Assembly (NCBI GenBank): GCA_014896485.1
Contig: JADBKH010000008.1
Span: 1 to 64,000 of the forward strand
Direction of reading: 5' to 3'
DNA from: Bacillota bacterium
Lineage (GTDB): Bacteria > Bacillota > Bacilli > Bu12
DNA length: 64,000 nucleotides
The notes beneath the pieces were generated by a model. It saw only the letters and a program-made list of their open reading frames with translations, did not search any database and was not told where the DNA came from. A program made the translations under genes and the position numbers. This document shows, one piece after another, positions 26,528 to 35,875 of the stretch (positions are counted from its first letter, which is position 1; each line of letters opens with the position of its first letter).

Positions 26528-27550
26528 TTATTGCAATGCTTCTGGCAGAGGACGAAGGGCTTCAACGAGCCGTTGCATATCTTCGGGCAAAGGTGCTTCA
26601 AAGCGCAAACGTTCTTGGGTTTGGGGGTGGATAAAGCCCAAAACAGCAGAATGCAGCGCTTGTCGGTCGATGAGGGAACTCGGCTGTCCGTAGACGCGAT
26701 CGCCGATCAATGGATGGCCAATCGCAGCGAAATGAACCCGGATCTGATGGGTGCGCCCGGTCAACGGTTGTACCTCCACCACTGTCGCTTCTTCCAGCCG
26801 CTCCCGAACCTTCCAACGGGTCACCGCTGGCACGCCTTCTTGCATGCTGACACGGCGGCGTGTAGGCAACGCTTCCTGCCGCCCAATGGGCAGATCGATC
26901 TCTCCCTCTTCTTCTTCCAAGTGGCCCGAGACGATCGCCAAATAGCGGCGTTCCATCTCATGGCGATCAACTTGCGGTGCCAAGCGCTCGTGTGCATACC
27001 GGCTGTTGGCAAACAGGATCAAGCCAGACGTCTGCCGATCGATGCGGTGCATGGGATGAACGGCACGGACCAACCCTTGCTGGGCCCACCAGCCTGCTAC
27101 CGCATTGGCCAGCGTGCCACTCTGATAACGCCCGGTCGGATGTACCACGAGGGTGGGGGGCTTGTTGACGACCAAGTAGTCCCGATCAGCGAAGACCACA
27201 TCGATGGGAATCGATTCGGGACGGATGCCCGTCGGCTTTTCTGCCGCCAACAGGTAGATATCGAGCAGATCACCCCGGTGGAGGTGGGCGATCAGCCGTA
27301 CGGGAATCCCGTTGCGCCACACCCCACCGGTCTGGCGATATTTGGTCAACAATCGCTCGGAAAAGCCGAGCTTTTTGCGCATGACCTCTTCAACGGTCCA
27401 ATCGTTCAGCGCCTGCCCAATCTTTAGCCGGAGTACCTCATCCCGTCCCCCGGGAGGAATCTCGAAATCCGGTGCAGGCTGGTTTTCGGCGAATGCTCGT
27501 CCACGTCCGGGTTGATGGGGGCGATGAGAAACTTTGGAATGCGTGATCAA
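26528..27550 (-). CDS. RluA/RluD-family pseudouridine synthase
   Basis: The 340-residue enzyme isomerises uridine in rRNA. An S4 RNA-binding domain occupies about residues 55-120 (VEEVMRKKLGFSERLLTKYRQTGGVWRNG), followed by the catalytic domain with VVNKPPTLVVHPTG, the signature HRIDRQTSGL with catalytic Asp near residue 170, and TGRTHQIRVH. The first ~40 residues are basic and unusual for the family. The start TTG 27550 gives the longest frame; a later start is possible. Target uridines cannot be told from sequence. Confidence 0.9.
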   Translation of the reverse strand: MITHSKVSHRPHQPGRGRAFAENQPAPDFEIPPGGRDEVLRLKIGQALNDWTVEEVMRKKLGFSERLLTKYRQTGGVWRNGIPVRLIAHLHRGDLLDIYLLAAEKPTGIRPESIPIDVVFADRDYLVVNKPPTLVVHPTGRYQSGTLANAVAGWWAQQGLVRAVHPMHRIDRQTSGLILFANSRYAHERLAPQVDRHEMERRYLAIVSGHLEEEEGEIDLPIGRQEALPTRRRVSMQEGVPAVTRWKVRERLEEATVVEVQPLTGRTHQIRVHFAAIGHPLIGDRVYGQPSSLIDRQALHSAVLGFIHPQTQERLRFEAPLPEDMQRLVEALRPLPEALQ

Positions 27551-27651
27551 TCCACTCCCTGTCCTGATTTTGACGCAACTATTCTCTGCAACAGATTGGC
27601 GCGGACCCCCTGCTTTTGTCTATACTTCAGAAGAAGCAAGGAGGCAGAAGT

Positions 27652-29010
27652 GTGGCTGCATCGGAAGTCATCGCCTATCTGTGGCGCATTGCCGACCAAC
27701 TGGTGAATCAGTATCACATGAAGCCACTCGGTAAAGAGTCCCCCGGTCCACAGGGGCTGACCGTTCCGCCTGATCTCATCGACGAACGTACCGAATGGCC
27801 GCTGATCCTGCGCCTTTACGCGGCAGAACAGGTCGATGATGCCGTTTTGGCCATGCTCGGCGGCGAAATCGAAACTGTCTTACGGCAGGAGGGTTCAAAG
27901 CGCCCCGTCCTTCAAATGGTAATCATTGCCACAGAGCATGCGACCGACGAAGCCCTTGACCGTGTCCGTCACTTTCGCCCTCCCTCGATCAAGGCGGGCA
28001 GCTGGTTTCTCGTCATCGTCGATCTCAGCAGAAGGAAGGCTTTTGTACCGCAGGGAATCTCGGATCCATACTTCCCAACCTCCCAGCTGCTCGACTTCGA
28101 CGATCTTCGGACCGATGAAATTGCCGTGCATCGTCATCGTATCTTCCAATCCGATACGACACAAGCAGATACGGCAACAGCGTCGAAACAGCCCCATACG
28201 CGACGTCCACGCCAACGGGAGTGGCGCAGTTGGCAACCTCCACAAGCGCACGGTGCTTACGGCACCTACTTCGTCCTTGCTGTACTGGTCATCGTCTTTG
28301 TCTTTGAAGAACTGGCTGCAATGCGCCACCTTTCTCTAATCACGTGGGGGGCAAACAGCAGGACAGCCATCGCAGACGGGCAGTGGTGGCGCCTGTTTAC
28401 CTCGGTTCTCCTCCATTTGAGCATTTGGCATCTGCTCTTTAACGGACTAGCCCTCTATTGGCTGGGCACTGCTACAGAGCAGATTTACGGGACGGGGCGC
28501 TTTTTGTGGCTGTTCATCATGAGTGGTCTGGTGGGAAGTCTGCTCTCGGTACTGCTCCTGCCTCCGATGACCTATTCGGCCGGTGCTTCTGGTGCCATTT
28601 TCGGCATGTTCGGGGCGTTGCTCTATTTCGGCTCGCAAGAACGGCGACTCTTTCGCCAGACAATCGGCCCTTCGGTGATCTTTTGGCTGGTCTTTAACCT
28701 GTTCTTCTCGTTCGCAAACCTCAACATCGATGTAGGCGGTCATATTGGCGGCCTGATCGGTGGTTTCCTGGCTGCGGCAGCCTGCGGCCTTCCCAGTGCG
28801 CGCCGTGCTCGCGAGGCCGTGGGGATCTGTCTGATCTTTACGCTTTTGTATGTCGGCGCTGCCTACAGCAGCATCCACGCCATCCATGCCAGCGTCGCCC
28901 ACAAGGGGGATCTGTTCAACGCCGCAGAGAGATCCGCTTGGGCGCAACTGTCCCCGCAGCAGAGTAAGCTGAATCCGATGGTCAGAGGAGTTACCCGTGT
29001 CGACGCGTGA
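27652..29010 (+). CDS. Rhomboid-family intramembrane serine protease with long N-terminal domain
   Basis: From GTG 27652 (AAGGAGG 7-8 bases upstream) the product has 452 residues. The C-terminal half is a six-to-seven-helix rhomboid domain: WWRLFTSVLLHLSIWHLLFNG, the catalytic serine in YSAGASGAIFGMFGALL, and the catalytic histidine in DVGGHIGGLIGG. The N-terminal ~200 residues are soluble, predicted cytoplasmic, with no motif I recognise; B. subtilis GluP also has an N-terminal soluble domain. It cleaves membrane proteins within helices. It overlaps the following membrane-protein gene by 14 bases. Confidence 0.9.
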   Translation: MAASEVIAYLWRIADQLVNQYHMKPLGKESPGPQGLTVPPDLIDERTEWPLILRLYAAEQVDDAVLAMLGGEIETVLRQEGSKRPVLQMVIIATEHATDEALDRVRHFRPPSIKAGSWFLVIVDLSRRKAFVPQGISDPYFPTSQLLDFDDLRTDEIAVHRHRIFQSDTTQADTATASKQPHTRRPRQREWRSWQPPQAHGAYGTYFVLAVLVIVFVFEELAAMRHLSLITWGANSRTAIADGQWWRLFTSVLLHLSIWHLLFNGLALYWLGTATEQIYGTGRFLWLFIMSGLVGSLLSVLLLPPMTYSAGASGAIFGMFGALLYFGSQERRLFRQTIGPSVIFWLVFNLFFSFANLNIDVGGHIGGLIGGFLAAAACGLPSARRAREAVGICLIFTLLYVGAAYSSIHAIHASVAHKGDLFNAAERSAWAQLSPQQSKLNPMVRGVTRVDA

Positions 29011-30568
29011 GCCTGCTCTCTTTGCTTCATCGCGTCCTTTTCCGCACCGGTGGCGGCTAGTGGGACGGAGGCTGCACTTCACCCACCGGGTGATCCCGCC
29101 GCAGCTGCACCTGCGCGATCCCCTCTATGCAGCCATCCTCTTGTTTATCGCCTCGTTACAGGGTGCTGCCTTGTGGACAGCGGATGCCTTTTGGCAGGAA
29201 AAGACCGGCGAATGGATCTTGGCGCACGGTCAGGTGCCTCATGTGGATGTCTTTTCCGGGACGGCCCGTGGAACACCTTGGGTGGTACAAGAGTGGTTGG
29301 CCAATACGTTGCTCGCTGCCCTCAACCACATCGATCACATCTTACCTTTTGTGTTGATGACTTTTGTCATCGACGCAACGTGCCTATTGATGTATGTGCG
29401 GGCGCGCAGCGCCAATGCCAATCCCCAGTGGGCACTGATCGTGACAGCCATCGCCATCATCGGCTTTGGCAGCTTCTTTTGGATGCGTATGTTCTGGTGG
29501 TCCTACCTGCTGCTCAATCTCACCTTGTGGTTGCTGGAAGATTACCAACGCACACCGAGCCTCCGCATTCTCCTGTTGATCCCTTTGATGGCATTGTGGA
29601 CCAATCTGCACTCCGGGGTCATTTTGGGCATCCTCGTCATCGTCATGTTTTGGTTGACCACCCACCCACGGATTGCCGCAGCAATCAACCAGACCGGCCA
29701 TTTGCACGCACATGCCCTTTCCAAAACAGCATGGAGTCGCCTGGTCCTGGTGGGCGTACTGGCGATCGCCGCCACGCTCGCCACACCCAATGGTATCGAC
29801 CAGCTTGCCTATTCGCTTTTAAACGGTACCGATCCCGATCAGATCAACCAGATCGACGAATGGCTCTCGCCCAACTTCCACAACCAACAAGGGGCTCGAT
29901 TCGGCTTGTTTCTGGCGGCCATGCTCGCACTGCTGTTCACTCGCCGCCACATCCCGGTCGAAGTCGCGCTCCTGTTGTTGGGCTTTGGCGCGATGGCTTT
30001 CTACGAGCTGCGCAATATCCCCATTCTCGTCGTGGCATTGGCCCCCATGGTGGCTGCCACCTTCGCCGACGCACCCGAACAAAACCAGTGGATACGTACG
30101 CGAGCGCTTCAGGTGCTTCCCCACATCGCCTGGTGGCGCGCCGGCGTCGCACTCCTGTGTCTCGCCCTACTCAGCGGCACGGTTTGGCAAACCCGCCAGC
30201 ATTACGACACCTACGGTGGCGAAAACTATTATCCGATGGCTGCAGTCGACTATCTGGTGGAACATCGAATCCCCGGCCAGGTCTTCAACGATTATGTCTT
30301 CGGTGGCTACCTCATCTACAAGGGGATTCCACCTTTTGTCGATGGACGCTCCGATCTCTATGTGAAGACCAACGTCTTTCGTGACTACTTGGACGTAAGC
30401 AATGGCAGTGTCGACCCCGATCCCATTTTTCGCAAGTACCATGTCACCCACGTGCTCATCAAACCGGACAGCTATCTTGCAAGCGAGCTGATGCAGCGGG
30501 GCTGGACGACTCTCTATTCCGACGGAATGGCCGTCATCCTGGTCCCCCCTACCCAACGCAGCACCTAG
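28997..30568 (+). CDS. Polytopic membrane protein, GT-C glycosyltransferase-like
   Basis: A 523-residue protein with about ten to twelve membrane helices. The first extracytoplasmic loop reads DAFWQEKTGEWILAHG..PHVDVFSGTARG.PWVVQEWL, resembling a recurring GT-C-like family (pattern FW....TG.WIL..G.VP..DPFS....G.PW...EWL), and the C-terminal domain has PPFVDGRSDLY. GT-C enzymes move sugars from lipid-linked donors; activity here is inferred. It overlaps the rhomboid gene and starts at GTG 28997 behind AGAGGAG, so the two may be co-expressed. A convergent MBL gene lies downstream with no clear terminator between. Confidence 0.7.
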   Translation: MSTREPALFASSRPFPHRWRLVGRRLHFTHRVIPPQLHLRDPLYAAILLFIASLQGAALWTADAFWQEKTGEWILAHGQVPHVDVFSGTARGTPWVVQEWLANTLLAALNHIDHILPFVLMTFVIDATCLLMYVRARSANANPQWALIVTAIAIIGFGSFFWMRMFWWSYLLLNLTLWLLEDYQRTPSLRILLLIPLMALWTNLHSGVILGILVIVMFWLTTHPRIAAAINQTGHLHAHALSKTAWSRLVLVGVLAIAATLATPNGIDQLAYSLLNGTDPDQINQIDEWLSPNFHNQQGARFGLFLAAMLALLFTRRHIPVEVALLLLGFGAMAFYELRNIPILVVALAPMVAATFADAPEQNQWIRTRALQVLPHIAWWRAGVALLCLALLSGTVWQTRQHYDTYGGENYYPMAAVDYLVEHRIPGQVFNDYVFGGYLIYKGIPPFVDGRSDLYVKTNVFRDYLDVSNGSVDPDPIFRKYHVTHVLIKPDSYLASELMQRGWTTLYSDGMAVILVPPTQRST

Positions 30569-30640
30569 CTTTCTATTCAAAGTCCTCCAGATCTCTCCTA
30601 CATGCAAGGCACTTCCCAATCGTTCCGCAGGAAATCTTTT

Positions 30641-31336
30641 CTAAGCGGCAGTAAATCCATCGACTAGTGCACGTACCGCCTTCTGTGCTTCGCTGCGGAT
30701 GGGATCGCCATGTCCCGGCCACAGCTGCTCAAAAGAAAGCGCAGTCAACCGGCTTAGACTTTCCCTCGCCTGATCCATGTCATCGGTAAAGGGAGCGGGA
30801 GGAGGCGCTGCACGGCCCCTCCGGGTAACAATGGCATCGCCACTGATGAGTGCGCCCAGCTGCGTCACCAAAAAGGCGACCGATCCCGCCGTATGTCCGG
30901 GTACATGGAGAACGCGTAGCGTCCATCCGGCAAGTTCAAGGATTTGCCCATCTTGCAACGGCCTGCTCTCCTCGACAGGTGGAATACGAGTAAAAGTGCC
31001 AAAGATCCGAAAGAGTGCGGCCATCCATCCCTGCTGCGGGCCGACCTGTCCACTCGCTACAAAGGGAGCATCTGCTGGATGCACGTAAAGTGCAGCTGCA
31101 GGGACCTGTGCCAGCAATGGTGCAACACTACCGGCATGATCCATGTGCCGGTGCGTCAGCAGGATCGCCTTCAAGCCAGACAGCCCCAAACCCAATTGTT
31201 GCGCAAACGAAAGGATGGCTTTGGCATGACCTTTCATGCCAGTGTCGACGACCACCCAACGCCCTTCCCCGGAGAGCAGATAGGCACTGGAATGGCGAAT
31301 GCCATCGATGCGATAGCATCCCTGACCGAGCTCCAT
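30641..31336 (-). CDS. Metallo-beta-lactamase-fold hydrolase
   Basis: The 231-residue protein has the complete MBL metal site: THRHMDH near residue 62, PGHTAGS near 145, GDAI near 167 and WPGHGDP near 207. This glyoxalase II-like group hydrolyses thioesters, lactones or phosphoesters using two metals. Substrate unknown. The gene starts at ATG 31336, divergent from the sugar ABC operon. Two proline/alanine stretches near residue 175 are unusual in the family but leave the metal ligands intact. Confidence 0.88.
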   Translation of the reverse strand: MELGQGCYRIDGIRHSSAYLLSGEGRWVVVDTGMKGHAKAILSFAQQLGLGLSGLKAILLTHRHMDHAGSVAPLLAQVPAAALYVHPADAPFVASGQVGPQQGWMAALFRIFGTFTRIPPVEESRPLQDGQILELAGWTLRVLHVPGHTAGSVAFLVTQLGALISGDAIVTRRGRAAPPPAPFTDDMDQARESLSRLTALSFEQLWPGHGDPIRSEAQKAVRALVDGFTAA

Positions 31337-31370
31337 GGCTCATCTCCTTCTTCAGCGGATGCGAACCGCT

Positions 31371-31398
31371 TGACGTACTTAACCGAAAGTTTATACCT
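31371..31398 (+). promoter_or_regulatory. SigA promoter of the sugar ABC operon
   Basis: TTGACG (31371-31376), 16-base spacer, TATACC (31393-31398), about 60 bases before the first permease gene. Confidence 0.6.
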
Positions 31399-31456
31399 TC
31401 TTCATTTTCCCTTAATGCCCGACTGTTACAAAAGAGACAGAGGGGGAAAGAGATAC

Positions 31457-32413
31457 ATGTACGAGTCCGAGCCGCCGTTCTCCTTGGAGGTTGCCCAGCA
31501 ACCGGCCGCATCTATCCGCAAGCGCAGAAAGCTTCCCCTGAAAAGAGCAGGTGAGATGGGCATTGCCCTCGGCTACATGGCCCCAGGGCTGCTCCTTCTC
31601 GGGCTTTTCCTCTTTTATCCGGCGATTCGCGCGCTTTGGCTCAGCCTGAGCACGACAGATTTAGATGGAAAAATCACGGGCTTTGTCGGCGTGGCACAGT
31701 ATCGGCTGCTTTTCACGTCGCCAGCCTTTTGGACAAGCTTGCGGGCCACATTGCTCTTTGCCGTAATCGTCGTGCCCTCCACCCTTTTGGTGGCCATGGG
31801 GCTGGCATTGCTTGCGGACCGAGAGCTGCCCGCGATCGGCCTCTTTCGGACGCTGTTCGCTTCTCCCATGGCGGCTTCTGTCTCTGCGGCAGCACTCATC
31901 TTTCAGCTGTTCTATAACCCCGCCAGCGGGGTTTTGAATGATCTGCTGCAGCACATGGGGCTCGGTCCCGTCCCGTGGTTAACTGCACCCGGATGGGCTT
32001 TGTTTTCGGTGGCGTTGATCTCGATATGGATGAACGTCGGCTTTACCTTTTTGCTGTTGCTCGGCGGTTTGGCCCAGATTCCCCGAGAGCTGTACGAAGT
32101 AGCGGATCTCGACGGGATTTCACCGTGGCAGCGTTTGACACGCATCACCCTGCCCCTGTGGTCTCCTACCCTCTTCTTTGCGCTCATCGTCACGATGATT
32201 TCCTCGTTTCAAGTCTTCGGCCAGATCAACATACTCACCCGTGGCGGGCCGATCGGTGCCACCAATGTGCTCGTCTACGACATCTATCGCAACGCTTTCT
32301 TCAATTTTCAGTACACCTCGGCTTCGGCAGAAGCGATGATCCTCTTTGCCATCGTCATCGTCCTGACCTTGCTCCAGTTCCGCATCGGCGAAAGGAGGGT
32401 TTTCTACCGTTGA
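31457..32413 (+). CDS. Sugar ABC transporter permease, MalF/UgpA type
   Basis: A 318-residue inner-membrane permease with a basic N-terminus (IRKRRKLPLKR) and six helices. The coupling loop is YEVADLDGISPWQRLTRITLP near residue 222. Conserved WMNVGFTFLLLLGGL and GGPIGATNVLVYDIY fit UgpA-like members of the CUT1 class (glycerol-3-phosphate, lactose, raffinose and similar). ATG 31457 follows AGAGGGGGAAAG. It is the first gene of a three-gene operon whose order (permease-permease-binding protein) puts the binding protein last. Confidence 0.92.
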   Translation: MYESEPPFSLEVAQQPAASIRKRRKLPLKRAGEMGIALGYMAPGLLLLGLFLFYPAIRALWLSLSTTDLDGKITGFVGVAQYRLLFTSPAFWTSLRATLLFAVIVVPSTLLVAMGLALLADRELPAIGLFRTLFASPMAASVSAAALIFQLFYNPASGVLNDLLQHMGLGPVPWLTAPGWALFSVALISIWMNVGFTFLLLLGGLAQIPRELYEVADLDGISPWQRLTRITLPLWSPTLFFALIVTMISSFQVFGQINILTRGGPIGATNVLVYDIYRNAFFNFQYTSASAEAMILFAIVIVLTLLQFRIGERRVFYR

Positions 32414-33264
32414 GCGACCGGGTTTTTCCCACAGTCTGCAGGCGGATTCGTGTAGCAACGCTGGGCCGTTACTTCCTGCTGGTGCTCTGCACCATCGTCA
32501 TCGTCTTTCCCTTTTGGTATGCATTGAGCACTGCACTCTCCCCAACCGAGGCATTGAACCGGGGTCCACGCTACTGGCCGGCCGATCCAACCTTCTCTGC
32601 TTTTGCAGACGCTTTTAATGCAGCACCGTTGGGACGATTCCTGTTGAATACCGTGGTCGTCTCCTTCGGCATTGTCGCAGGACAGATGATTGCCGCCGTG
32701 TTGGCTGCCTACGCATTTGCCTTCCTTTCCTTCCCGGCCAAGCGCCTCTTTTTCGTGCTCTTTTTGGCGACGATGATGATCCCTGCCGAAGCTACCATTA
32801 TTCCCAATTACCTGACGATGCGCTCCTGGGGTTGGTTGGACAGCTATGCAGGACTGGTCGTCGTTCCCCTCACTTCGGGAATCGGCTTCGGCACTTTCCT
32901 GATGCGCCAGTTTTTCCTGCAGCTGCCCCTGGAGCTCTACGAGGCAGCACGGGTCGACGGGGCTTCCAGTCTGCGTTTTCTGCTGCGCATTGCATTGCCC
33001 TTGTCCCGATCTGGTGCTGCGATCTTTGCCGTCTATGCTTTTCTGAATGCCTGGAATCAATACCTTTGGCCGCTGTTGGTGACCAGCTCCGAATCGATGC
33101 GTACGGTCCAAATCGGTTTGGCCATGCTGCAGTGGGCCGATACGACCTGGTGGAACCTGCTGATGGCCGGCGTGGTCGTCATTCTCCTACCTACGCTGGC
33201 TGTCTTGTTCCTCAGCCAAAAGCAGCTCGCAAAGGGGGTGATCGCCGGCGCCATTCGCGGTTGA
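32410..33264 (+). CDS. Sugar ABC transporter permease, MalG/UgpE type
   Basis: A 284-residue partner permease with six helices and coupling loop YEAARVDGASSLRFLLRIALP near residue 190. The N-terminal IVFPFWYALSTALSPTEALNRGPRYWP is typical of UgpE-like proteins. The start is TTG 32410, overlapping the TGA of the previous gene (TTGA) with GGAGGG about 10 bases upstream: the same coupling form as the permease pair at 2.2 kb. No ATPase gene is present, so an ATPase encoded elsewhere must energise it. Confidence 0.92.
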   Translation: MSDRVFPTVCRRIRVATLGRYFLLVLCTIVIVFPFWYALSTALSPTEALNRGPRYWPADPTFSAFADAFNAAPLGRFLLNTVVVSFGIVAGQMIAAVLAAYAFAFLSFPAKRLFFVLFLATMMIPAEATIIPNYLTMRSWGWLDSYAGLVVVPLTSGIGFGTFLMRQFFLQLPLELYEAARVDGASSLRFLLRIALPLSRSGAAIFAVYAFLNAWNQYLWPLLVTSSESMRTVQIGLAMLQWADTTWWNLLMAGVVVILLPTLAVLFLSQKQLAKGVIAGAIRG

Positions 33265-33332
33265 ACCGAGGAGAAGGTCAGTAGTCCGCCACACGTACCC
33301 AACAACGAGAGGGAAAGGGGTTTTAGACGGTT

Positions 33333-34733
33333 GTGTTTACCCTAAAACGCAAATGGATGATGAGCGGCCTCGGGATCTTCGCCACAGCAGCATTGCTGGC
33401 CGGGTGTGGAAGTGCTGCTGGCGGTACCACACCGACCCAGCAGGCACAGGGACAGACCACACCCGCATCGAACAACCAGGGACCGGTCGAAATTGCTTTC
33501 TGGCATGCCATGGGCGGGGGCCTGGAGCCTGTCATCCAAGAACTGGTCAGCCATTTTAACAGCACCCACCCCAACGTCCATGTCACTGCCACCTTTCAAG
33601 GAAACTACGATGACGAGCTCAACAAATTTCGGCAGTCCGGCAAAGAAGATGGTCCGGACGTCATCCAAGTTTACGACATTGGCACGCGTTACATGATTGA
33701 CAGCGGGCGCATCGTGCCGATGCAGCAATTCATCGACCAAAGCCAATTCGACCTCTCTAAATTTGAGCCGAACGTCCTCGGCTATTACAGTGTCGACAAC
33801 AAGCTTTACTCGATGCCCTTCAACACCTCAAACCCGGTCCTCTATTACAACAAAGACGCCTTCCAGAAAGCAGGCCTTGATCCCAACAAGCCCCCGCGCA
33901 CCTACTCCGAATTTGCCCAGGATGCGCAAAAGCTGACGGTGAAAAACGCGGCAGGAACAACGACCCAGTATGGTGCCGGCATCGCTATCTATGGGTGGTT
34001 CTTTGAACAGGAACTGGCCGAAGCCGACGCCCTTTTTGCAGATAACAACAACGGCCGGACATCACGTGCCACCGCAGCCGTCTTTAACCAATCAGCAGGG
34101 GTCAACTTTGTGAATTGGTGGAAATCCATGATCGATCAAGGGAGCATGGCCAACCTGGGACGCAACACTGCCGACACACAGAAAGCGTTCGAAGACGGTA
34201 AGATCGCCATGACACTTGATTCCACCGGCGGCTTGACACCGATCGTCGACGCCGTTGGTAACAAATTCAAAGTTGGCGTCGGATACCTGCCCAAACCCGA
34301 TAATGTTCCACAGGACAAGGGTGGGGTCATCATCGGCGGTGCTTCGCTGTGGATCACCAACAGCCATCCGGACAAAGAAGAAGCTGCTTGGGAGTTCGTC
34401 TCTTGGCTTTCGCAGCCTGAACAGCAGGCCTTGTGGCACGCCAAGACCGGCTACTTTGCCACCCGTACCGATGCCTACGACCAGCCCATTGCCCAACAGT
34501 TTCATCAGAAGTACCCACAATTGGAAGTCGCCATCAACCAATTACACGATACCAAGCTGGATTATGCCACCCAGGGTGCCCTGGTCGGAACCATGACCCA
34601 AGCCCGTCAGGAAGTCGAAAGCGCTATCGAATCGGTGTTGGGCGGCCAACAGCCTACCCAACAAGCACTCGATCAGGCAGCCCAGCAGATCAGCTCGCAG
34701 ATAAAGCAGTACAACTTGCAGACCGGAAAATGA
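33333..34733 (+). CDS. Sugar-binding lipoprotein of ABC importer
   Basis: The 466-residue extracellular solute-binding protein (family 1) has a short signal peptide with lipobox LLAGC near residue 27, a Gly/Thr/Gln linker, and the mature motif EIAFWHAMGGG...ELVSHFN. MPFNTSNPVLYYNKDAFQKAGLDPNKPPRTYSEF is the typical hinge region, and ends in a Gln-rich tail. Similarity in layout to UgpB-type proteins suggests an oligosaccharide or glycerophosphodiester ligand; it cannot be fixed. The start is GTG 33333. A bidirectional terminator follows. Confidence 0.92.
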   Translation: MFTLKRKWMMSGLGIFATAALLAGCGSAAGGTTPTQQAQGQTTPASNNQGPVEIAFWHAMGGGLEPVIQELVSHFNSTHPNVHVTATFQGNYDDELNKFRQSGKEDGPDVIQVYDIGTRYMIDSGRIVPMQQFIDQSQFDLSKFEPNVLGYYSVDNKLYSMPFNTSNPVLYYNKDAFQKAGLDPNKPPRTYSEFAQDAQKLTVKNAAGTTTQYGAGIAIYGWFFEQELAEADALFADNNNGRTSRATAAVFNQSAGVNFVNWWKSMIDQGSMANLGRNTADTQKAFEDGKIAMTLDSTGGLTPIVDAVGNKFKVGVGYLPKPDNVPQDKGGVIIGGASLWITNSHPDKEEAAWEFVSWLSQPEQQALWHAKTGYFATRTDAYDQPIAQQFHQKYPQLEVAINQLHDTKLDYATQGALVGTMTQARQEVESAIESVLGGQQPTQQALDQAAQQISSQIKQYNLQTGK

Positions 34734-34751
34734 ACCTTTCCCCGCATGCAC

Positions 34752-34783
34752 AAAAGAGGCGCCTATGTCCAGGCGCCTCTTTT
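34752..34783. terminator. Bidirectional terminator between sugar ABC operon and ddl
   Basis: Perfect 13-base arms AAAAGAGGCGCCT / AGGCGCCTCTTTT with a 6-base loop, so both strands end in a T4 run between convergent genes. Confidence 0.85.
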
Positions 34784-34803
34784 GTACCGAGACAGGTCTG
34801 TTT

Positions 34804-35796
34804 CTACACCGGCCCAGGGTGCAACCCTCCGTCGTCGCGCGAAATTCCGGAAGTACTGCGCCGCTGTAATGCCAGGCGGATCAGCCGATCGACCAGCTCG
34901 TCAAACCCGATTCCCGCCGCACGTGCAGCATCGGGTACCAGACTGGTCGATGTCATTCCAGGCAACGTATTGACTTCCAAAAAAACCGGGTCGCCGCCAT
35001 CTTCGGGCAAACGAAAATCAGTCCGCGAAAAGTCCCGACCACCGAGTGCCTGGTGGGACAGCACGGCGTCCCGCTGTAACCGTGCAGCCTGCGCGTCGTC
35101 GATCGGCGCCGGGCACAGGTGTCGGCTGCCGCCGGGGGTGTACTTGGCATCGTAGTCGTAGAAAGGACGATCGGTCACGATTTCAATCACTGGCAGTGCC
35201 TGGGCGGGCTCCCCCAAAACAGCAACGGTGATCTCTTTGCCTGCGACATACGGTTCGATCATCACCTTGCCGAATTCCGATGCTTTCAAGAGAGCCTCGG
35301 GCAACTGCTCGATCCGGTGCACGATGGTCACCCCGACGGCCGACCCCTGTTCGGCAGGCTTGACGACGAGGGGCAATGGGAAGGAGGCCGCCACATGGCG
35401 GGCAGCTTGTTGGGGGTCTGCCCGACACACTTGGGAAGCGACGACGAGATCGGGCAGCACCCGTACCCCCACCTCTGCCACCATCTTTTTGGCAAGAGGT
35501 TTGGCCATCGCCAGACTACTAGCCAACACACCAGCACCGACGTAAGGGAAGCCCAATAAATCGAGCATCCCTTGCACGGTCCCATCTTCCCCCGGCACAC
35601 CATGCAACGCGATGTAGACGGCGGCGGGATCAAAGGCGAGCAGGTTGGGCCAAAGCGCCTCATCGAGGTCAAAGACAGCCACGTGGTACTGTAAGCGGCG
35701 CAGTGCTTCGGCGACATTTCGGCCGGTATTGAGGGAGACTTCCCGTTCGGCGGAGGTACCGCCAGCAATGACCGCAACCCGTGCTCCTTCCGTCAT
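34804..35796 (-). CDS. ddl: D-alanine--D-alanine ligase
   Basis: The 330-residue ATP-grasp enzyme makes D-Ala-D-Ala for peptidoglycan. It has IAGGTSAEREVSLNTG at the N-terminus, ALHGVPGEDGTVQG near residue 65, the ATP-binding VVKPAEQGSAVGV near 148, the omega-loop region YDYDAKYTPGG, and the metal-binding FLEVNTLPGMT near 277. The tyrosine in the YDYDAKY loop suggests a normal D-Ala rather than D-lactate ligase, by family knowledge. About 15 extra C-terminal residues (RRSTSGISRDDGG) extend past the usual end. Monocistronic. Confidence 0.95.
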   Translation of the reverse strand: MTEGARVAVIAGGTSAEREVSLNTGRNVAEALRRLQYHVAVFDLDEALWPNLLAFDPAAVYIALHGVPGEDGTVQGMLDLLGFPYVGAGVLASSLAMAKPLAKKMVAEVGVRVLPDLVVASQVCRADPQQAARHVAASFPLPLVVKPAEQGSAVGVTIVHRIEQLPEALLKASEFGKVMIEPYVAGKEITVAVLGEPAQALPVIEIVTDRPFYDYDAKYTPGGSRHLCPAPIDDAQAARLQRDAVLSHQALGGRDFSRTDFRLPEDGGDPVFLEVNTLPGMTSTSLVPDAARAAGIGFDELVDRLIRLALQRRSTSGISRDDGGLHPGPV

Positions 35797-35875
35797 CTCT
35801 TCGACTCCCTCCTCCTTTTCCCAAAGCGGCGTTCGTCTTTTCTAGCGTATGCATCCCACTTTGATGCAGCCCTGC

